From Pedobacter jeongneungensis (GTDB lineage Bacteria; Bacteroidota; Bacteroidia; Sphingobacteriales; Sphingobacteriaceae), in contig NZ_AYMG01000008.1 of assembly GCF_000633455.1 (NCBI RefSeq), forward strand, positions 62,001 to 126,000: 64,000 nt of DNA, read 5' to 3'. The notes below the pieces were generated by a model. That model saw only the letters and a list, made by a program, of their open reading frames with translations. It was not told where the DNA came from and ran no database searches. This document shows positions 1-9,393 of the stretch, piece by piece. The position numbers were made by a program, and so were the translations under genes. Position 1 is the first letter of the stretch, and every line of letters begins with the position of its first letter.

Positions 1-27
1 TCTGTGGAACGGATAAAGGTCTAGTTG

Positions 28-369
28 TCAAAACGGTTTTTGATTAGTTAATGATTTATTGCGGTGTTTTAGCTTCTCCAGGTACTTGTTTACCGATTTC
101 GGTTCAACAATTCTCGAACTTACTTCAACACCATCAGCAGGTTCTTCAACTGCCGATATTCCTCCTACACCTATAAACTTCCATACTACCTTATCGCCTT
201 TACAGTTATCAAACGGCGGATTAAAGTGTACGGCATTCAATTTTGCCTTATCTAAGGCCTGGGCTATGTCTTCTGCCTTTATTAAACGCGTTTGCTCATT
301 AAACTGAGGCGTGTGCTTTCCTTCACCACAAATTACCTGATAGATACAATTTACTGCAAACCATTTCAT
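28..369 (-). CDS. DUF4288-like small soluble protein
   Basis: A 113-residue protein with no signal peptide or membrane segment. The start MKWFAVNCIYQVICG and the following alternation of hydrophobic and charged residues resemble the DUF4288 family, whose function is not known. It lies 20 nt downstream of the LiaF-like gene on the same strand and may be cotranscribed with it. The gene ends 27 nt from the window edge, and the stop codon is inside the window, so it is complete. The family call rests on recollection of the N-terminal pattern only. Confidence 0.65.
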   Translation of the reverse strand: MKWFAVNCIYQVICGEGKHTPQFNEQTRLIKAEDIAQALDKAKLNAVHFNPPFDNCKGDKVVWKFIGVGGISAVEEPADGVEVSSRIVEPKSVNKYLEKLKHRNKSLTNQKPF

Positions 370-389
370 AGGCGATGTTTATTATATGT

Positions 390-1151
390 TTAGAAACTTT
401 TGATCTCGATCCCCCCAAATAATGCGGTACCATCCAAAATCAATGTTTTTGTCATTTCTGACACGGGCATTAAATGAGACCTTTTATCTTCTACACTACC
501 AAATAATGCAGTTACGTTCGACTTTATAGCCCAGTTTTGCGGAACAATTAATTTAATCCCTCCAAAAACAGCAGTTACGTCGAGCGATACTGTTTCAGGA
601 AAATCGGCCTGGGTCATCACGATATCAGCTCCACCAAAAATTGCCATAATATCACCTCCTTTGAAGTTTTTGGAATAAACCGTTTGCGTACTTCCGCCAA
701 AAATGGCTGTTACATCAATAATGTCGTTATTATTTGCCGTTTTATCATCAGTTGCTCCCTCGAAATCAAATTTTGCTTTTTTCCTGTCTTTACGTCTCCT
801 GCCGAATAATTCTGAATCTTTTGGCCTGAAGATCAAAAACCCACCGATTATCACCAAACCAACACCTAAAGCGTATTTGGAAGGATCAAAATCAAGATTC
901 ATATTATCCAAAGTATTGTAAGCACCGACTAAAATCAGGATTAACCAGGCTACACCTTTAAAGTTACGACGAACGCCGATAAATACACCAATTAAGATTA
1001 AAAAATTAGACCAGCTTAATATCCATCCAGGGATATCTAAATGCATGTTATTTAATAAAAGTGCGATCCCGATGATTGCTATGATGAAACCACTTAAAGC
1101 CCTCCCAGAATTTTTAGTGTTGTTATTATCGTTATGATTGAGATTATCCAT
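390..1151 (-). CDS. LiaF-like membrane protein with FGG repeats
   Basis: 253 residues. The N-terminal half has four predicted membrane helices (about residues 17-35, 45-60, 66-78 and 92-108), followed by a basic stretch (RRRKDRKKAKF). The C-terminal half, from about residue 143, is a beta-rich domain with five copies of an A-[IVL]-F-G-[GS] motif spaced about 20-30 residues apart. This matches the LiaF/YvqF architecture, a sensor or inhibitor arm of cell-envelope stress two-component systems in Firmicutes. In Bacteroidota it often sits next to LytTR systems, but none adjoins it here, so its partner is unknown. Divergent from the ChaN-like gene across 131 nt. Confidence 0.75.
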   Translation of the reverse strand: MDNLNHNDNNNTKNSGRALSGFIIAIIGIALLLNNMHLDIPGWILSWSNFLILIGVFIGVRRNFKGVAWLILILVGAYNTLDNMNLDFDPSKYALGVGLVIIGGFLIFRPKDSELFGRRRKDRKKAKFDFEGATDDKTANNNDIIDVTAIFGGSTQTVYSKNFKGGDIMAIFGGADIVMTQADFPETVSLDVTAVFGGIKLIVPQNWAIKSNVTALFGSVEDKRSHLMPVSEMTKTLILDGTALFGGIEIKSF

Positions 1152-1282
1152 GTGTGTAATATTTAATAATCCAAAAGTATGGATAAGTGTTTATGCATAA
1201 TATATACCAGGCGCAAGAACTGGGTAAAAGGCGGTAAGTAGCGTTATTTTATCGGTGAAAATTATTTTCTTATTTTGAGACC

Positions 1283-2077
1283 ATGAAATTTTTCCTATTA
1301 ATGTTGGGTTTAAGCATTTCTTCGGCAGTATATGCGCAGGAAATTAGCAATCATTACAAAATATATGATGTAAAAAAGCAAAAAACCGTCACAATTGATG
1401 ATATCGTTTCGGATATGAATGTTAATGATGTACTATTTTTTGGTGAAGACCATAACGATTCCATCGGGCACTACCTGGAGGCCGAAATATTTAAAAAACT
1501 CAACATTGCATATCCACAAAAAACGGCCTTGTCATTAGAAATGTTCCATACTGATGTACAACCTGAAGTAGATGAATATTTAGCGGGGCTGATTTCCGAA
1601 AAGAATTTCATTAAAGAAGGAAGGGCCTGGGGGAATTACAAAGATTACAAACCTTTGGTAGAATACGCCAAACAGCACAATTTGAAAGTGATTGCGGCCA
1701 ACGCTGCAACCCGATACAGCAATGCGGTTACCATGGGCGGATTAAAAGCCCTGGAAAACTTCCCTAAAACGTCATTTAACTTTTTACCGCCATTACCAAT
1801 CGATACTGCTCGGGGCAGGTATTATGACAAATTTATAGAAACTTTAGGTGGCCATAACATGGGCTCAATGAAGATTTACCAAACTCAAAATTTATGGGAT
1901 GCTACCATGGCCTGGTCGATAAATAAATTTACGAAGGCAAATAAAGGAATAAAAGTTTTACAACTCAACGGCCGTTTTCATAGTGATGAAAAACTGGGTA
2001 CTTTGGCCCAACTGGCGCGGGTCAATCCAAAATTAAAAATCCTGAATATCTCATCCTTTTCTGATGCAAGTTTTTAA
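1283..2077 (+). CDS. ChaN-family haem-uptake protein, 3' end frameshifted
   Basis: The 264-residue reading frame begins with a signal peptide (MKFFLLMLGLSISSAVYAQ) and carries the ChaN/Tiki-superfamily GEDH motif (FFGEDHNDSIGHYLE, about residues 54-68) and a GRFHSDEK motif near the end. ChaN proteins are surface lipoproteins that bind haem; there is no lipobox Cys here, so this one is probably periplasmic. The frame stops at 2075-2077 just after a run of five T (2071-2075). Moving one base forward, the next frame continues from 2076 to a stop at 2154-2156 with NSPDWDKFKKLGDYIII, which reads as the natural C-terminus; the repaired protein would be about 290 residues. A strong terminator follows the second stop directly, which supports 2156 as the true gene end. 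Confidence 0.8.
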   Translation: MKFFLLMLGLSISSAVYAQEISNHYKIYDVKKQKTVTIDDIVSDMNVNDVLFFGEDHNDSIGHYLEAEIFKKLNIAYPQKTALSLEMFHTDVQPEVDEYLAGLISEKNFIKEGRAWGNYKDYKPLVEYAKQHNLKVIAANAATRYSNAVTMGGLKALENFPKTSFNFLPPLPIDTARGRYYDKFIETLGGHNMGSMKIYQTQNLWDATMAWSINKFTKANKGIKVLQLNGRFHSDEKLGTLAQLARVNPKLKILNISSFSDASF

Positions 2078-2154
2078 CAGCCCGGATTGGGACAAATTCA
2101 AAAAGCTGGGCGATTACATTATTATTACCGACCCTTCGGTAAAAAGAAGTTATT

Positions 2155-2196
2155 AAAAAAGCTCCGCAGTTGGGATCAGTCTGCGGAGCTTTTTTA
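2155..2196. terminator. Bidirectional intrinsic terminator
   Basis: A perfect 10-bp stem AGCTCCGCAG (2160-2169) / CTGCGGAGCT (2181-2190) with an 11-nt loop, flanked by A6 on the left and T6 on the right. It sits between the convergent ChaN-like and mscL genes and can serve both strands. Confidence 0.9.
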
Positions 2197-2586
2197 TTAT
2201 GCTTTTGCTTTTAATAAATCTCTGATTTCGGTTAAAAGCACTTCTTCTTTTGTCGGTACAGGAGCTACAGCTGGAGCCGCTTCTTCTTTCTTTTTCAAAT
2301 TATTGGCTGCTTTAATAATCAGGAAAAGAACCAACGCAACAATAATAAAGGAAATTACCTGCGAAAGGAAATTACCATATTTAATAGCCGTACCTGCAAT
2401 GGTAAGTTTACTGAGGTCTTCTAATCCTGCAGCCTTTAATGCAGGACCCAAAACTGCGGGGGTAATAATGTCTTCAACCAATGAGCTTACAATCTTACCG
2501 AAAGCTGCACCAATAATTACACCGACAGCTAAATCGAGTACATTTCCTTTAACTGCAAAATCTTTAAATTCTTTTACAAATCCCAT
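2197..2586 (-). CDS. mscL: Large-conductance mechanosensitive channel MscL
   Basis: 129 residues, normal MscL length. The N-terminal amphipathic segment and TM1 pore helix are clear ([21 protein letters not shown], then [21 protein letters not shown]). TM2 lies at about residues 72-93 ([19 protein letters not shown]), followed by a charged KKKEE linker, an Ala/Pro stretch and a short C-terminal helix ([13 protein letters not shown]) that forms the cytoplasmic bundle. The channel is an inner-membrane homopentamer that opens under membrane tension to release solutes on hypo-osmotic shock. Monocistronic; its 3' end abuts the bidirectional terminator. Confidence 0.97.
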   Translation of the reverse strand: MGFVKEFKDFAVKGNVLDLAVGVIIGAAFGKIVSSLVEDIITPAVLGPALKAAGLEDLSKLTIAGTAIKYGNFLSQVISFIIVALVLFLIIKAANNLKKKEEAAPAVAPVPTKEEVLLTEIRDLLKAKA

Positions 2587-2725
2587 ATTTTTTTAATTTT
2601 AGTTTATTTATTCACTAAAATAGCAAACATTAAATTCAATCCAAACGTTTAGCAAATAATTTTAAAAAACCGAACATATCGATAGCATTTAGATCAATTG
2701 CAAAGAATATCTGAAATCTATTGTT

Positions 2726-2733
2726 TATTTTTG
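2726..2733 (+). promoter_or_regulatory. -7 promoter box for rpoN
   Basis: TATTTTTG matches the Bacteroidota housekeeping -7 consensus TAnnTTTG and lies 21 nt before the ATG at 2755. I see no convincing -33 TTTG at the usual 19-20 nt spacing. The box sits inside the upstream extension that a TTG start at 2698 would add, which argues for the ATG. Confidence 0.5.
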
Positions 2734-2754
2734 CCCCATTCTTTTATATTTAAT

Positions 2755-4227
2755 ATGCTAAAGCAACACCTACAACAAAAATTATTACAAAAGTTATCAC
2801 CACAGCAAATACAGTTTATCAAACTGTTACAGGTGCCAACTGTTGCTTTAGATACGCGGGTAAAAGAAGAACTTGAAGAAAACCCGGCACTTGAAGACCC
2901 GAGTTTAATGACGCAGGACGAGCCTAAAAGCGAGTACGACGATTTAAATGATGGTCCCGACGATTACGAACAGTCATCAGAAGACACGAGTATGGATGAA
3001 TTTAATGTGGATGATTATCTGCAAGACGATTCTACCAACGACTATAGCACCAATTACAACAATGGAGATGACGATGAGGAGAAGAAAGAAACCCCAATCG
3101 CCATTGAAAGTACATTTTTCGAAAGTTTACAGGAACAATTAGACCTTATTCCCCTATCCGACCAGGATTTTATTATCGGTAAACAGATTATCGGCAGTTT
3201 AGACGATGATGGTTATTTACGCCGTCCGTTAGGCTCTATGATCGATGATCTTGCATTCTCTCAGAATGTAATGGTGGAGGAAGAAGATGTATTGGAGATG
3301 TTAAAACTGATCCAAAGTTTTGATCCTCCAGGCATTGGTGCAAGAGATTTAAAAGAATGTTTGCTTATCCAGTTGAAAAGGAAAGATCCGGGCAATCCCA
3401 TTATCATTAAAGCAATGAATGTGGTAGAAAACTACCTGGACGAGTTTACACGCAAACATTATGATAAATTAGAAAAAAGCTTAGGTTTAGATAGCGAAGA
3501 ATTGAAGGAAGTGGTAAATGAAATTCTGCGTTTGAACCCGAAACCGGGCGATGCCAACCAGGTGACTACTAAACAGATGCAGATTATCCCTGATTTTCAT
3601 ATCAGCAATAACGACGGCATACTTATTTTAACGTTAAACTCGAAAAATGCCCCAGAACTTAAAGTAAGCAGATCTTACCAGGAAATGTTCGAGCATTACG
3701 ATAAAGCTTCATCAAAAGATAAAAAACTGAAAGAAGCCGTTCAGTTTGTAAAACAGAAACTAGATTCGGCGCGTTGGTTTATCGATGCGATTAAACAAAG
3801 ACAGCAAACTTTGTTAAAAACGATGAACGCCATTATGCACTACCAGTACGAATATTTTTTAACGGCTGATGAGCGTAAAATGCGTCCGATGATTTTAAAG
3901 GATATTGCCGATAAAATCGATATGGATATTTCAACCGTATCGAGGGTGGCAAACTCTAAATACGTACAGACCGAATTTGGTACTTTTCTGCTTAAATCTT
4001 TCTTCTCGGAAGCCATTCAAACCGAAAATGGTGAAGAAGTTTCGAATAAAGAGGTTAAAAAAATATTGGAAGACTGCATTGGCAACGAAGATAAACGCAA
4101 GCCGTTAGCTGACGAAAAATTAACCGAAATATTGAAAGAAAGAGGTTATAACATTGCCAGAAGAACCGTTGCCAAATACCGCGAGCAAATGAATATCCCT
4201 GTAGCAAGGTTAAGAAAAGAACTATAA
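2755..4227 (+). CDS. rpoN: RNA polymerase sigma-54 factor RpoN
   Basis: 490 residues from the ATG at 2755. Region I (MLKQHLQQKLLQKLSPQQIQ and the LLQ-rich stretch) is the activator-interacting domain; an acidic region II follows (about residues 50-115, rich in D, E and N). The core-binding and HTH domains come next, and the RpoN box ARRTVAKYRE lies at about residues 468-477 for recognition of the -24 element. Sigma-54 directs transcription from -24/-12 promoters and needs an AAA+ activator; one is encoded at 55752-57125 and a matching promoter lies at 49847. An in-frame TTG at 2698 would add 19 residues absent from the family. Single gene, convergent with the PorP-like gene. Confidence 0.97.
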   Translation: MLKQHLQQKLLQKLSPQQIQFIKLLQVPTVALDTRVKEELEENPALEDPSLMTQDEPKSEYDDLNDGPDDYEQSSEDTSMDEFNVDDYLQDDSTNDYSTNYNNGDDDEEKKETPIAIESTFFESLQEQLDLIPLSDQDFIIGKQIIGSLDDDGYLRRPLGSMIDDLAFSQNVMVEEEDVLEMLKLIQSFDPPGIGARDLKECLLIQLKRKDPGNPIIIKAMNVVENYLDEFTRKHYDKLEKSLGLDSEELKEVVNEILRLNPKPGDANQVTTKQMQIIPDFHISNNDGILILTLNSKNAPELKVSRSYQEMFEHYDKASSKDKKLKEAVQFVKQKLDSARWFIDAIKQRQQTLLKTMNAIMHYQYEYFLTADERKMRPMILKDIADKIDMDISTVSRVANSKYVQTEFGTFLLKSFFSEAIQTENGEEVSNKEVKKILEDCIGNEDKRKPLADEKLTEILKERGYNIARRTVAKYREQMNIPVARLRKEL

Positions 4228-4364
4228 TTCAGTTGGCAGTTTACAGTTAGAAGTTTACAGTTGGTTAATTACTACTAAAAGTATAGATCTGCTTACCACG
4301 GCATAAAACTAGCCACTGTAACTATAGAATTGCCGACTGAAAATTGCCAACTATCAACTGAATT
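4226..4364. repeat. Inverted repeat between rpoN and porP-like gene
   Basis: The gap between the convergent genes begins AATTCAGTTGGCAG and ends with the complementary CAACTGAATT at 4355-4364, with direct copies of AGTTTACAGTT inside (near 4238 and 4253) and related TTGCCAACT segments. It reaches the stop codons on both sides. It looks like a degenerate palindromic intergenic element; there is no GC-rich stem with a T-run, so I do not call it a terminator. Confidence 0.5.
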
Positions 4365-5373
4365 ACCACATTTTAATATACGATGGCACTTTGTAAACGT
4401 TATTGAGCAATACGCCCAACACAATTTCGTGACTGCCATTACTTACCTGATTTAATTGAGAAGTAGTAAAATCGTAAGAATAAGTTAAGTTAACCATTTT
4501 GCCGATATTAAAACCGGCCATTGCGGCAAAAGAATCATCTTTACGATAACTTCCTCCCAACCAGACTTTATCCTTAAAGGCCAGTTTCATGTTTAAATCA
4601 AAAGAAACAGGTGCCGGCGATACATATTTTACCATTATCGAAGGGATAGCTGAAATCTCGTCATCTACAAAGAATTTATAACCTCCCGTAGCAAAATAAT
4701 GCGGTGCTTCTTTACCTAAATTATAGGTATTATCGCCTGTAAAACTTAATTTTTGTGGCAAAATCTGCTGTACCGATAAACCTGCGAATACCCGTGCACC
4801 GTACAACCATAAACCGATACTTAAATCGGGTTTTACCTGGTTAATCAGTGCCCTGTTCATAATCGGATCAATCGGGGTATCAAAAGTAAGTGCATTAACA
4901 TCCAATGAAATACTCGAAATCCCGGCAGCAACACCTGCCGATAGATTAAAATTATTACTCAATTGTAAATGGTAAGCATAGGTAACATTAGCATCCAATC
5001 GCTTGATAGGTCCGGTTTTATCCAATACAGCCGTTACCCCCATTCCATGGTGCGACGGCGACGACATATAGTTCTGCATATAATTCCGGTCCATTGGATT
5101 ACCCGTTTGCTCAGGAAAAGAGGTCAGCGCATTGCTCCATAACTGGTTATCGCCCAACGCCCAATTTGCAGATACAAAAGACGTTTGAGGGGCATCGGTA
5201 ATACCCGACCATTGTTTACGGTAACCGGCTTTAAAATCTAGGTAATTTTCAATGCCTGAAAGTGCAGGATTTAAGAGGTACTGGTTAAAAATATATTGCG
5301 TGTACTGTGGTTTTTGCTGCGCAAAACCATTAAAAGTTATAAAAAGCGTAAATATAGCTATGATCTTTTTCAA
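4363..5373 (-). CDS. PorP/SprF-family outer-membrane protein
   Basis: 336 residues with a signal peptide (MKKIIAIFTLFITFNGFAQQ) and the family hallmark just after it: QYTQYIFNQYLLNPALSGI. The remainder is a series of amphipathic strands ending VPSYIKMW, as in PorP/SprF proteins. SprF-type members are outer-membrane partners required for type IX secretion of large adhesin-like proteins that have type B C-terminal domains, and such genes usually sit just downstream of their client. Here the client candidate (5376-8924) is directly upstream with a 2-nt gap, so the two are almost certainly one transcript. Confidence 0.9.
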   Translation of the reverse strand: MKKIIAIFTLFITFNGFAQQKPQYTQYIFNQYLLNPALSGIENYLDFKAGYRKQWSGITDAPQTSFVSANWALGDNQLWSNALTSFPEQTGNPMDRNYMQNYMSSPSHHGMGVTAVLDKTGPIKRLDANVTYAYHLQLSNNFNLSAGVAAGISSISLDVNALTFDTPIDPIMNRALINQVKPDLSIGLWLYGARVFAGLSVQQILPQKLSFTGDNTYNLGKEAPHYFATGGYKFFVDDEISAIPSIMVKYVSPAPVSFDLNMKLAFKDKVWLGGSYRKDDSFAAMAGFNIGKMVNLTYSYDFTTSQLNQVSNGSHEIVLGVLLNNVYKVPSYIKMW

Positions 5374-5375
5374 TT

Positions 5376-8300
5376 CTATCTGATTATTGTGAGAGGTCCT
5401 GTTATAGTTTTTCGTCCGTTTTGCGGATTAATAATGTAGTAATAAACGCCAACCGGAAGCGGTTCATTCTGGTAAGTTCCATCAAAGGGAACTTTATACC
5501 CTTTGCTAGAAAATACTTTAAGTCCATTTCTATTGAAAATATCCACAGTAGCCTTAGGATATGATTCTAAATATTTGATAATCCAGGTATCGTTTACGTT
5601 GTCGCCATTTGGTGTAAAGGTATTGGGTGGATTTAACATCTGCAACACTTTTACCAAAACTTTAGAAGTAGCTGCACAACCATCGGGCTGAGTAGTTGCC
5701 GTTAAGGTATATTCGGTATCCTGTTCGGGCGAGGCAATAGGGTTTAACACATTCGTTTTGTTTAATCCGGTTGCCGGCGACCATTCGTATTTTAAATTGG
5801 TTCCTTCAGCAGTTGCAGGGATTTCGATCTGTCCTCCAGCCAAGATGTAGATTAAATTACCAGCATCGGCTACCGGCGATTTGTATACTATTATATTCTT
5901 ACTGATTGAAGAAGAGCATTCATTACCTCCCTTAAAAGTATAAGTGATCGTATGTTCCCCAACCCCAGCAATTTTAGGGTTAAAGGTCCCGTCAGGCTTC
6001 ATGCCATCCCCAGCATATTCGCCACCACCTCCGGTTACTTCTTCTTCGGTTTTCTGCCTCGCCTGTGTAATGAGTACTGTTCCGTCGGCTTCACAAACAG
6101 CAGGCATATCATCAAACTCCAATTGCGGCTCTGGTTTTACGGTAACTGGTTTATCTACGGGTTTAAAACAACTTTCACCTGAATAAGCCACAAGCCTAAC
6201 ATTAAAGCTACGATCTGTGGTACCTCCAAAAGTATTGTACTGAATCTCTATATCGCTGTCATCGGGATAAGGAATGGTTTTATAAATGCTGGTTTCATTT
6301 GGATAGTCCCTATAAATCTCAATTTTCGTAATCTTGCCCGCAAAAGTAGTTGATGTATTTTTTATGATAATCTTATCGCTTACACAAACGTTATTTTTTA
6401 CAATATCAAAATCGGCAGTTTTAACCGCCCCATTAACCGTAAACGTGAGCGTTTTTGACATTTCACAGCCATCTCCATTTTTAACAATTAAAGCCACACC
6501 ATAATCACCAGTAACAGTAGGTGAAAAAGAACCGTCAAAATCAGTTGAGGTTGCTACAGTATTATTATTAAAGGTAAAAGTCCACTGAGCGGTTAAATCA
6601 GTAATGCTCCCATCTGCATTTTTAGAGGTATTTTTAAATTTGGCTACGCCATCATCCAGGCAAAAATCAGGAAGGATAAAATCAGCTTGCTGAGGATTGA
6701 TTATGATTACCGTTTTAGATTTCACCTCACTTACACATCCTTTATCACTTACGGTGGTTAAAGTAATGGTATAAGAACCTGGGGCACCATATTGATGAAC
6801 AGGAATTTGATTGGTATCATCAGCAGAACCGTCGCCAAAATTCCAGGTCCATTTTACAATTTTTCCCGGATTTTCTATCGTTGATTTTTCAATTATTTTG
6901 ATCGGTTTGCCGGTGCATAATCCACTTACTTCAAAATCGGATACCGGTTGAGGATTGATCAGAATAGGATATTCTTCAGATACGTCAGAACATTTAGAAT
7001 CAGTTGTAGCCGTTAAAATTACTTTAAATGATCCCGCTTTTTTAAAAATATGAACCGGGTTTTGTTCTGTTGAAGTTTCCCCATCTCCAAAATCCCATAA
7101 CCATTGTGTAATACTCCTCGAATCGGAATTGGATTTACTTTGATCGGTGAACTGGGTACCACTGGCCTGACAACCTGTTTCAGGGACCACCGCAATAGCC
7201 GAAGGTTGATTATCAACCGTAAAATCAGCAGTTAATTCTTCAACATTCCCACATTCATCTGCAGTAGGCTTGGTGGATATTACCTTAAACTGGTAATCCC
7301 CAGGCTGATCATATTTAATTTCTTTAGGGTATAAATAGGTATAATAAACAACTTCGTTATTGGTAAACGTACCCTGAGCAGTTGGTGTTGTTTCAGTTAT
7401 TGCACCATCACCATTATGTACATCCCAAATTAATTGGGTTGGTTGATAGGGCAGATTAATTTTTAATTTTATGATTTCGCCTAAACAGCCGCTGGTTACA
7501 TTCTTGCCCGTAGCCTCATTTAATGGCTGAAAAGTGAAATTCTGAATATTTGCACCAGCGAGATAGGCATAAGATTCAACAGAGCCATAACCATAGGCAA
7601 TAGCTGAAAAACCACCTGCAGCAGATAAGCGGTGCTGTGCCTGCTGACTTAAACTTACATCAACAATTGCATAACTATACTCGCCATTTATCGCAACAAA
7701 ATTTGAAACAGGATTTCCATCTAAGCGAAATGAGGGAATATCAGCAGTTTTAATGATTACATTAATAAAAAATTTATTGATGTTCGTAATCACATTATCA
7801 AGCCTAGAATAAACAGTAATATTACTTAAAGTCTGTTCAACCGGGTTAAGTACCGTTATTTCTGGATCACCAACATAGGGATCATTTGCGTTTGGTGTTG
7901 TCCGGTTATTTAAATTACAGGTTTGAGAAGTTTGATACTGGGCAACCGAAATAGGTTTATTGGCCGATATGACATTAGCCGAAGTAGAAAAAAAAGTAAC
8001 GATCGAACCCTTTTTATATGGATTACTCAATGTAGAACCATTAGCATCTGTAGTGCTGCCATTTACAGTTAAAACCGTATTATCTTCTGAAACGATTACC
8101 CGAAAAACATCCGTATTGCCATGTGTTGTATTGTAAAAAGGTGCAGTTACAAAGTTTTTTCCCCATGCCGTAACCGGAAACAGCTGCTGATAAAGGTTAT
8201 CGCCACCACTTGGATTTCTGCTACTTCCCTGCTCACAAAATGATGCCCAGGTATTGCCAGAATAAACCGCAATAGATTTACATCCCTTAGTAGATTTAAT

Positions 8301-8924
8301 GTGGCTACCTGATAAATCATTTGTAGCCTGATATTGATAAATCTCACCCTTATTTAATGTTTTTGTAAAGGTTTGATTGGCCTGGTGAGCCGCGTTGCCA
8401 CTTGTAGGCGTGATTTCTATTTCGGTATCATCATCTACAGCAATGATGGTAAATTCTGCATAATTGCCATTAGTATTAGCGCTTTGATAACTATAAGTAT
8501 AATACTCTTTACCTAAAGTATTGGTAGGAAGTACCATAGTACCGCCAGTACGGGCCTGATAGGCAATTACACTATATAAAGAAATTGGATTATCGCTTGT
8601 GGTTACATGAATAGCCTTATTACTTTCTATCACATCATTTGTACCGATGTAAGCATCGCTGGTGGCAACATTCGGATCAATAATTACGGGCAAACAGGTA
8701 TTGGCAGGAATTGTACCTGACGAAACCACATTATTACCCACAGTAACCTGGTATTTAGTTGCCCTATCGGCAGATAAGAATAAAGTTAATCGTGTTTTTT
8801 TTCCATCAACATGCCCGGCATATGTTACATAAAAATCTTTTCCCTTGTTGGATGTATTTTGTGCATAAGATAAAGATGATGCAAAGAGCAAAAAAAATAA
8901 AACCAATAACCAACGCCTGTTCAT
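5376..8924 (-). CDS. Secreted PKD protein with type B T9SS sorting domain
   Basis: 1182 residues with a signal peptide (cleavage near SYAQN). The N-terminal 450 residues resemble the IgGFc-binding N-terminal domain seen in many Bacteroidota surface proteins (GKDFYVTYAGH, then ISLYSVIAYQ and VFPVTAWGKNF-like motifs). Two PKD domains follow, each with the W-x-[FW]-x-FGDG core (WLWDFGDGETS and WTWNFGDGSAD), then further Ig-like repeats. The C-terminal about 85 residues (NTFTPNGDNVNDTW through VDIFNRNGLKVF to GVYYYII) are the CHU_C/gliding-associated domain that directs export through the type IX system without lipid attachment. Probably a cell-surface or released adhesin; the ligand is unknown. 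Paired with the PorP/SprF-like gene. Confidence 0.9.
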   Translation of the reverse strand: MNRRWLLVLFFLLFASSLSYAQNTSNKGKDFYVTYAGHVDGKKTRLTLFLSADRATKYQVTVGNNVVSSGTIPANTCLPVIIDPNVATSDAYIGTNDVIESNKAIHVTTSDNPISLYSVIAYQARTGGTMVLPTNTLGKEYYTYSYQSANTNGNYAEFTIIAVDDDTEIEITPTSGNAAHQANQTFTKTLNKGEIYQYQATNDLSGSHIKSTKGCKSIAVYSGNTWASFCEQGSSRNPSGGDNLYQQLFPVTAWGKNFVTAPFYNTTHGNTDVFRVIVSEDNTVLTVNGSTTDANGSTLSNPYKKGSIVTFFSTSANVISANKPISVAQYQTSQTCNLNNRTTPNANDPYVGDPEITVLNPVEQTLSNITVYSRLDNVITNINKFFINVIIKTADIPSFRLDGNPVSNFVAINGEYSYAIVDVSLSQQAQHRLSAAGGFSAIAYGYGSVESYAYLAGANIQNFTFQPLNEATGKNVTSGCLGEIIKLKINLPYQPTQLIWDVHNGDGAITETTPTAQGTFTNNEVVYYTYLYPKEIKYDQPGDYQFKVISTKPTADECGNVEELTADFTVDNQPSAIAVVPETGCQASGTQFTDQSKSNSDSRSITQWLWDFGDGETSTEQNPVHIFKKAGSFKVILTATTDSKCSDVSEEYPILINPQPVSDFEVSGLCTGKPIKIIEKSTIENPGKIVKWTWNFGDGSADDTNQIPVHQYGAPGSYTITLTTVSDKGCVSEVKSKTVIIINPQQADFILPDFCLDDGVAKFKNTSKNADGSITDLTAQWTFTFNNNTVATSTDFDGSFSPTVTGDYGVALIVKNGDGCEMSKTLTFTVNGAVKTADFDIVKNNVCVSDKIIIKNTSTTFAGKITKIEIYRDYPNETSIYKTIPYPDDSDIEIQYNTFGGTTDRSFNVRLVAYSGESCFKPVDKPVTVKPEPQLEFDDMPAVCEADGTVLITQARQKTEEEVTGGGGEYAGDGMKPDGTFNPKIAGVGEHTITYTFKGGNECSSSISKNIIVYKSPVADAGNLIYILAGGQIEIPATAEGTNLKYEWSPATGLNKTNVLNPIASPEQDTEYTLTATTQPDGCAATSKVLVKVLQMLNPPNTFTPNGDNVNDTWIIKYLESYPKATVDIFNRNGLKVFSSKGYKVPFDGTYQNEPLPVGVYYYIINPQNGRKTITGPLTIIR

Positions 8925-9121
8925 TACTTATCAGCTTATTTTGAAAACGTTATACATGTTTGTTTGATAATAGATATGCAATATACCATTAATCAAATCA
9001 CATGGAAAAAAATTAACATTTTTTAGGGAAGAAAATCGCGTTTCGTGTAATAAACTATAGAGAGTGGTGTAAAAATTTTGAAGAACTTAATATTATTCCT
9101 ATCAGATTAAAGAATAAATAT

Positions 9122-9334
9122 TCAGTTATTGCCTTCGTCGGATTGATCACCGCTTCCGTATTTTTCTGAGAAATCTTTTGCTTTTTCGTCGGCGATGCTG
9201 TTGTTTTGATCTTCAGGCTCCAGATTTTCATCCAAACGATCATTCCAGTTGTTCAATCCTTTTTCAGGATTTTTTTCGTTTTCTTTAATGAAATCGGATT
9301 TTGATTTGGCCTGATCGTGTTTTTGATTTTCCAT
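9122..9334 (-). CDS. Small hydrophilic protein of unknown function
   Basis: 70 residues, very rich in D, E, K, N and Q, with no hydrophobic segment and probably disordered (KNPEKGLNNWNDRLDENLEP). I do not recognise a family. The reading frame is preferred over an overlapping frame because it has an ATG start and a coherent, low-hydrophobicity composition; short acidic proteins like this are common in Sphingobacteriaceae. It lies 59 nt downstream of tatA on the same strand... that is, tatA (9394-9534) precedes it in transcription order. Confidence 0.5.
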   Translation of the reverse strand: MENQKHDQAKSKSDFIKENEKNPEKGLNNWNDRLDENLEPEDQNNSIADEKAKDFSEKYGSGDQSDEGNN

Positions 9335-9393
9335 TGTTGAAGTGTATTTGAACTAAAAACAGATCCGGTAAGCAAATGTTTTATAAACAGCAA

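Noticed and set aside
2087..2596. 169-residue plus-strand frame over mscL
   Set aside because: It is antisense to a clear mscL and is made by low-stop-density complement; only its first part overlaps the real ChaN C-terminus, in another frame.
2698..2754. TTG start giving rpoN 19 extra residues
   Set aside because: The extension has no family match, and a TAnnTTTG promoter box lies inside it; the ATG at 2755 gives the canonical N-terminus MLKQHLQQ.
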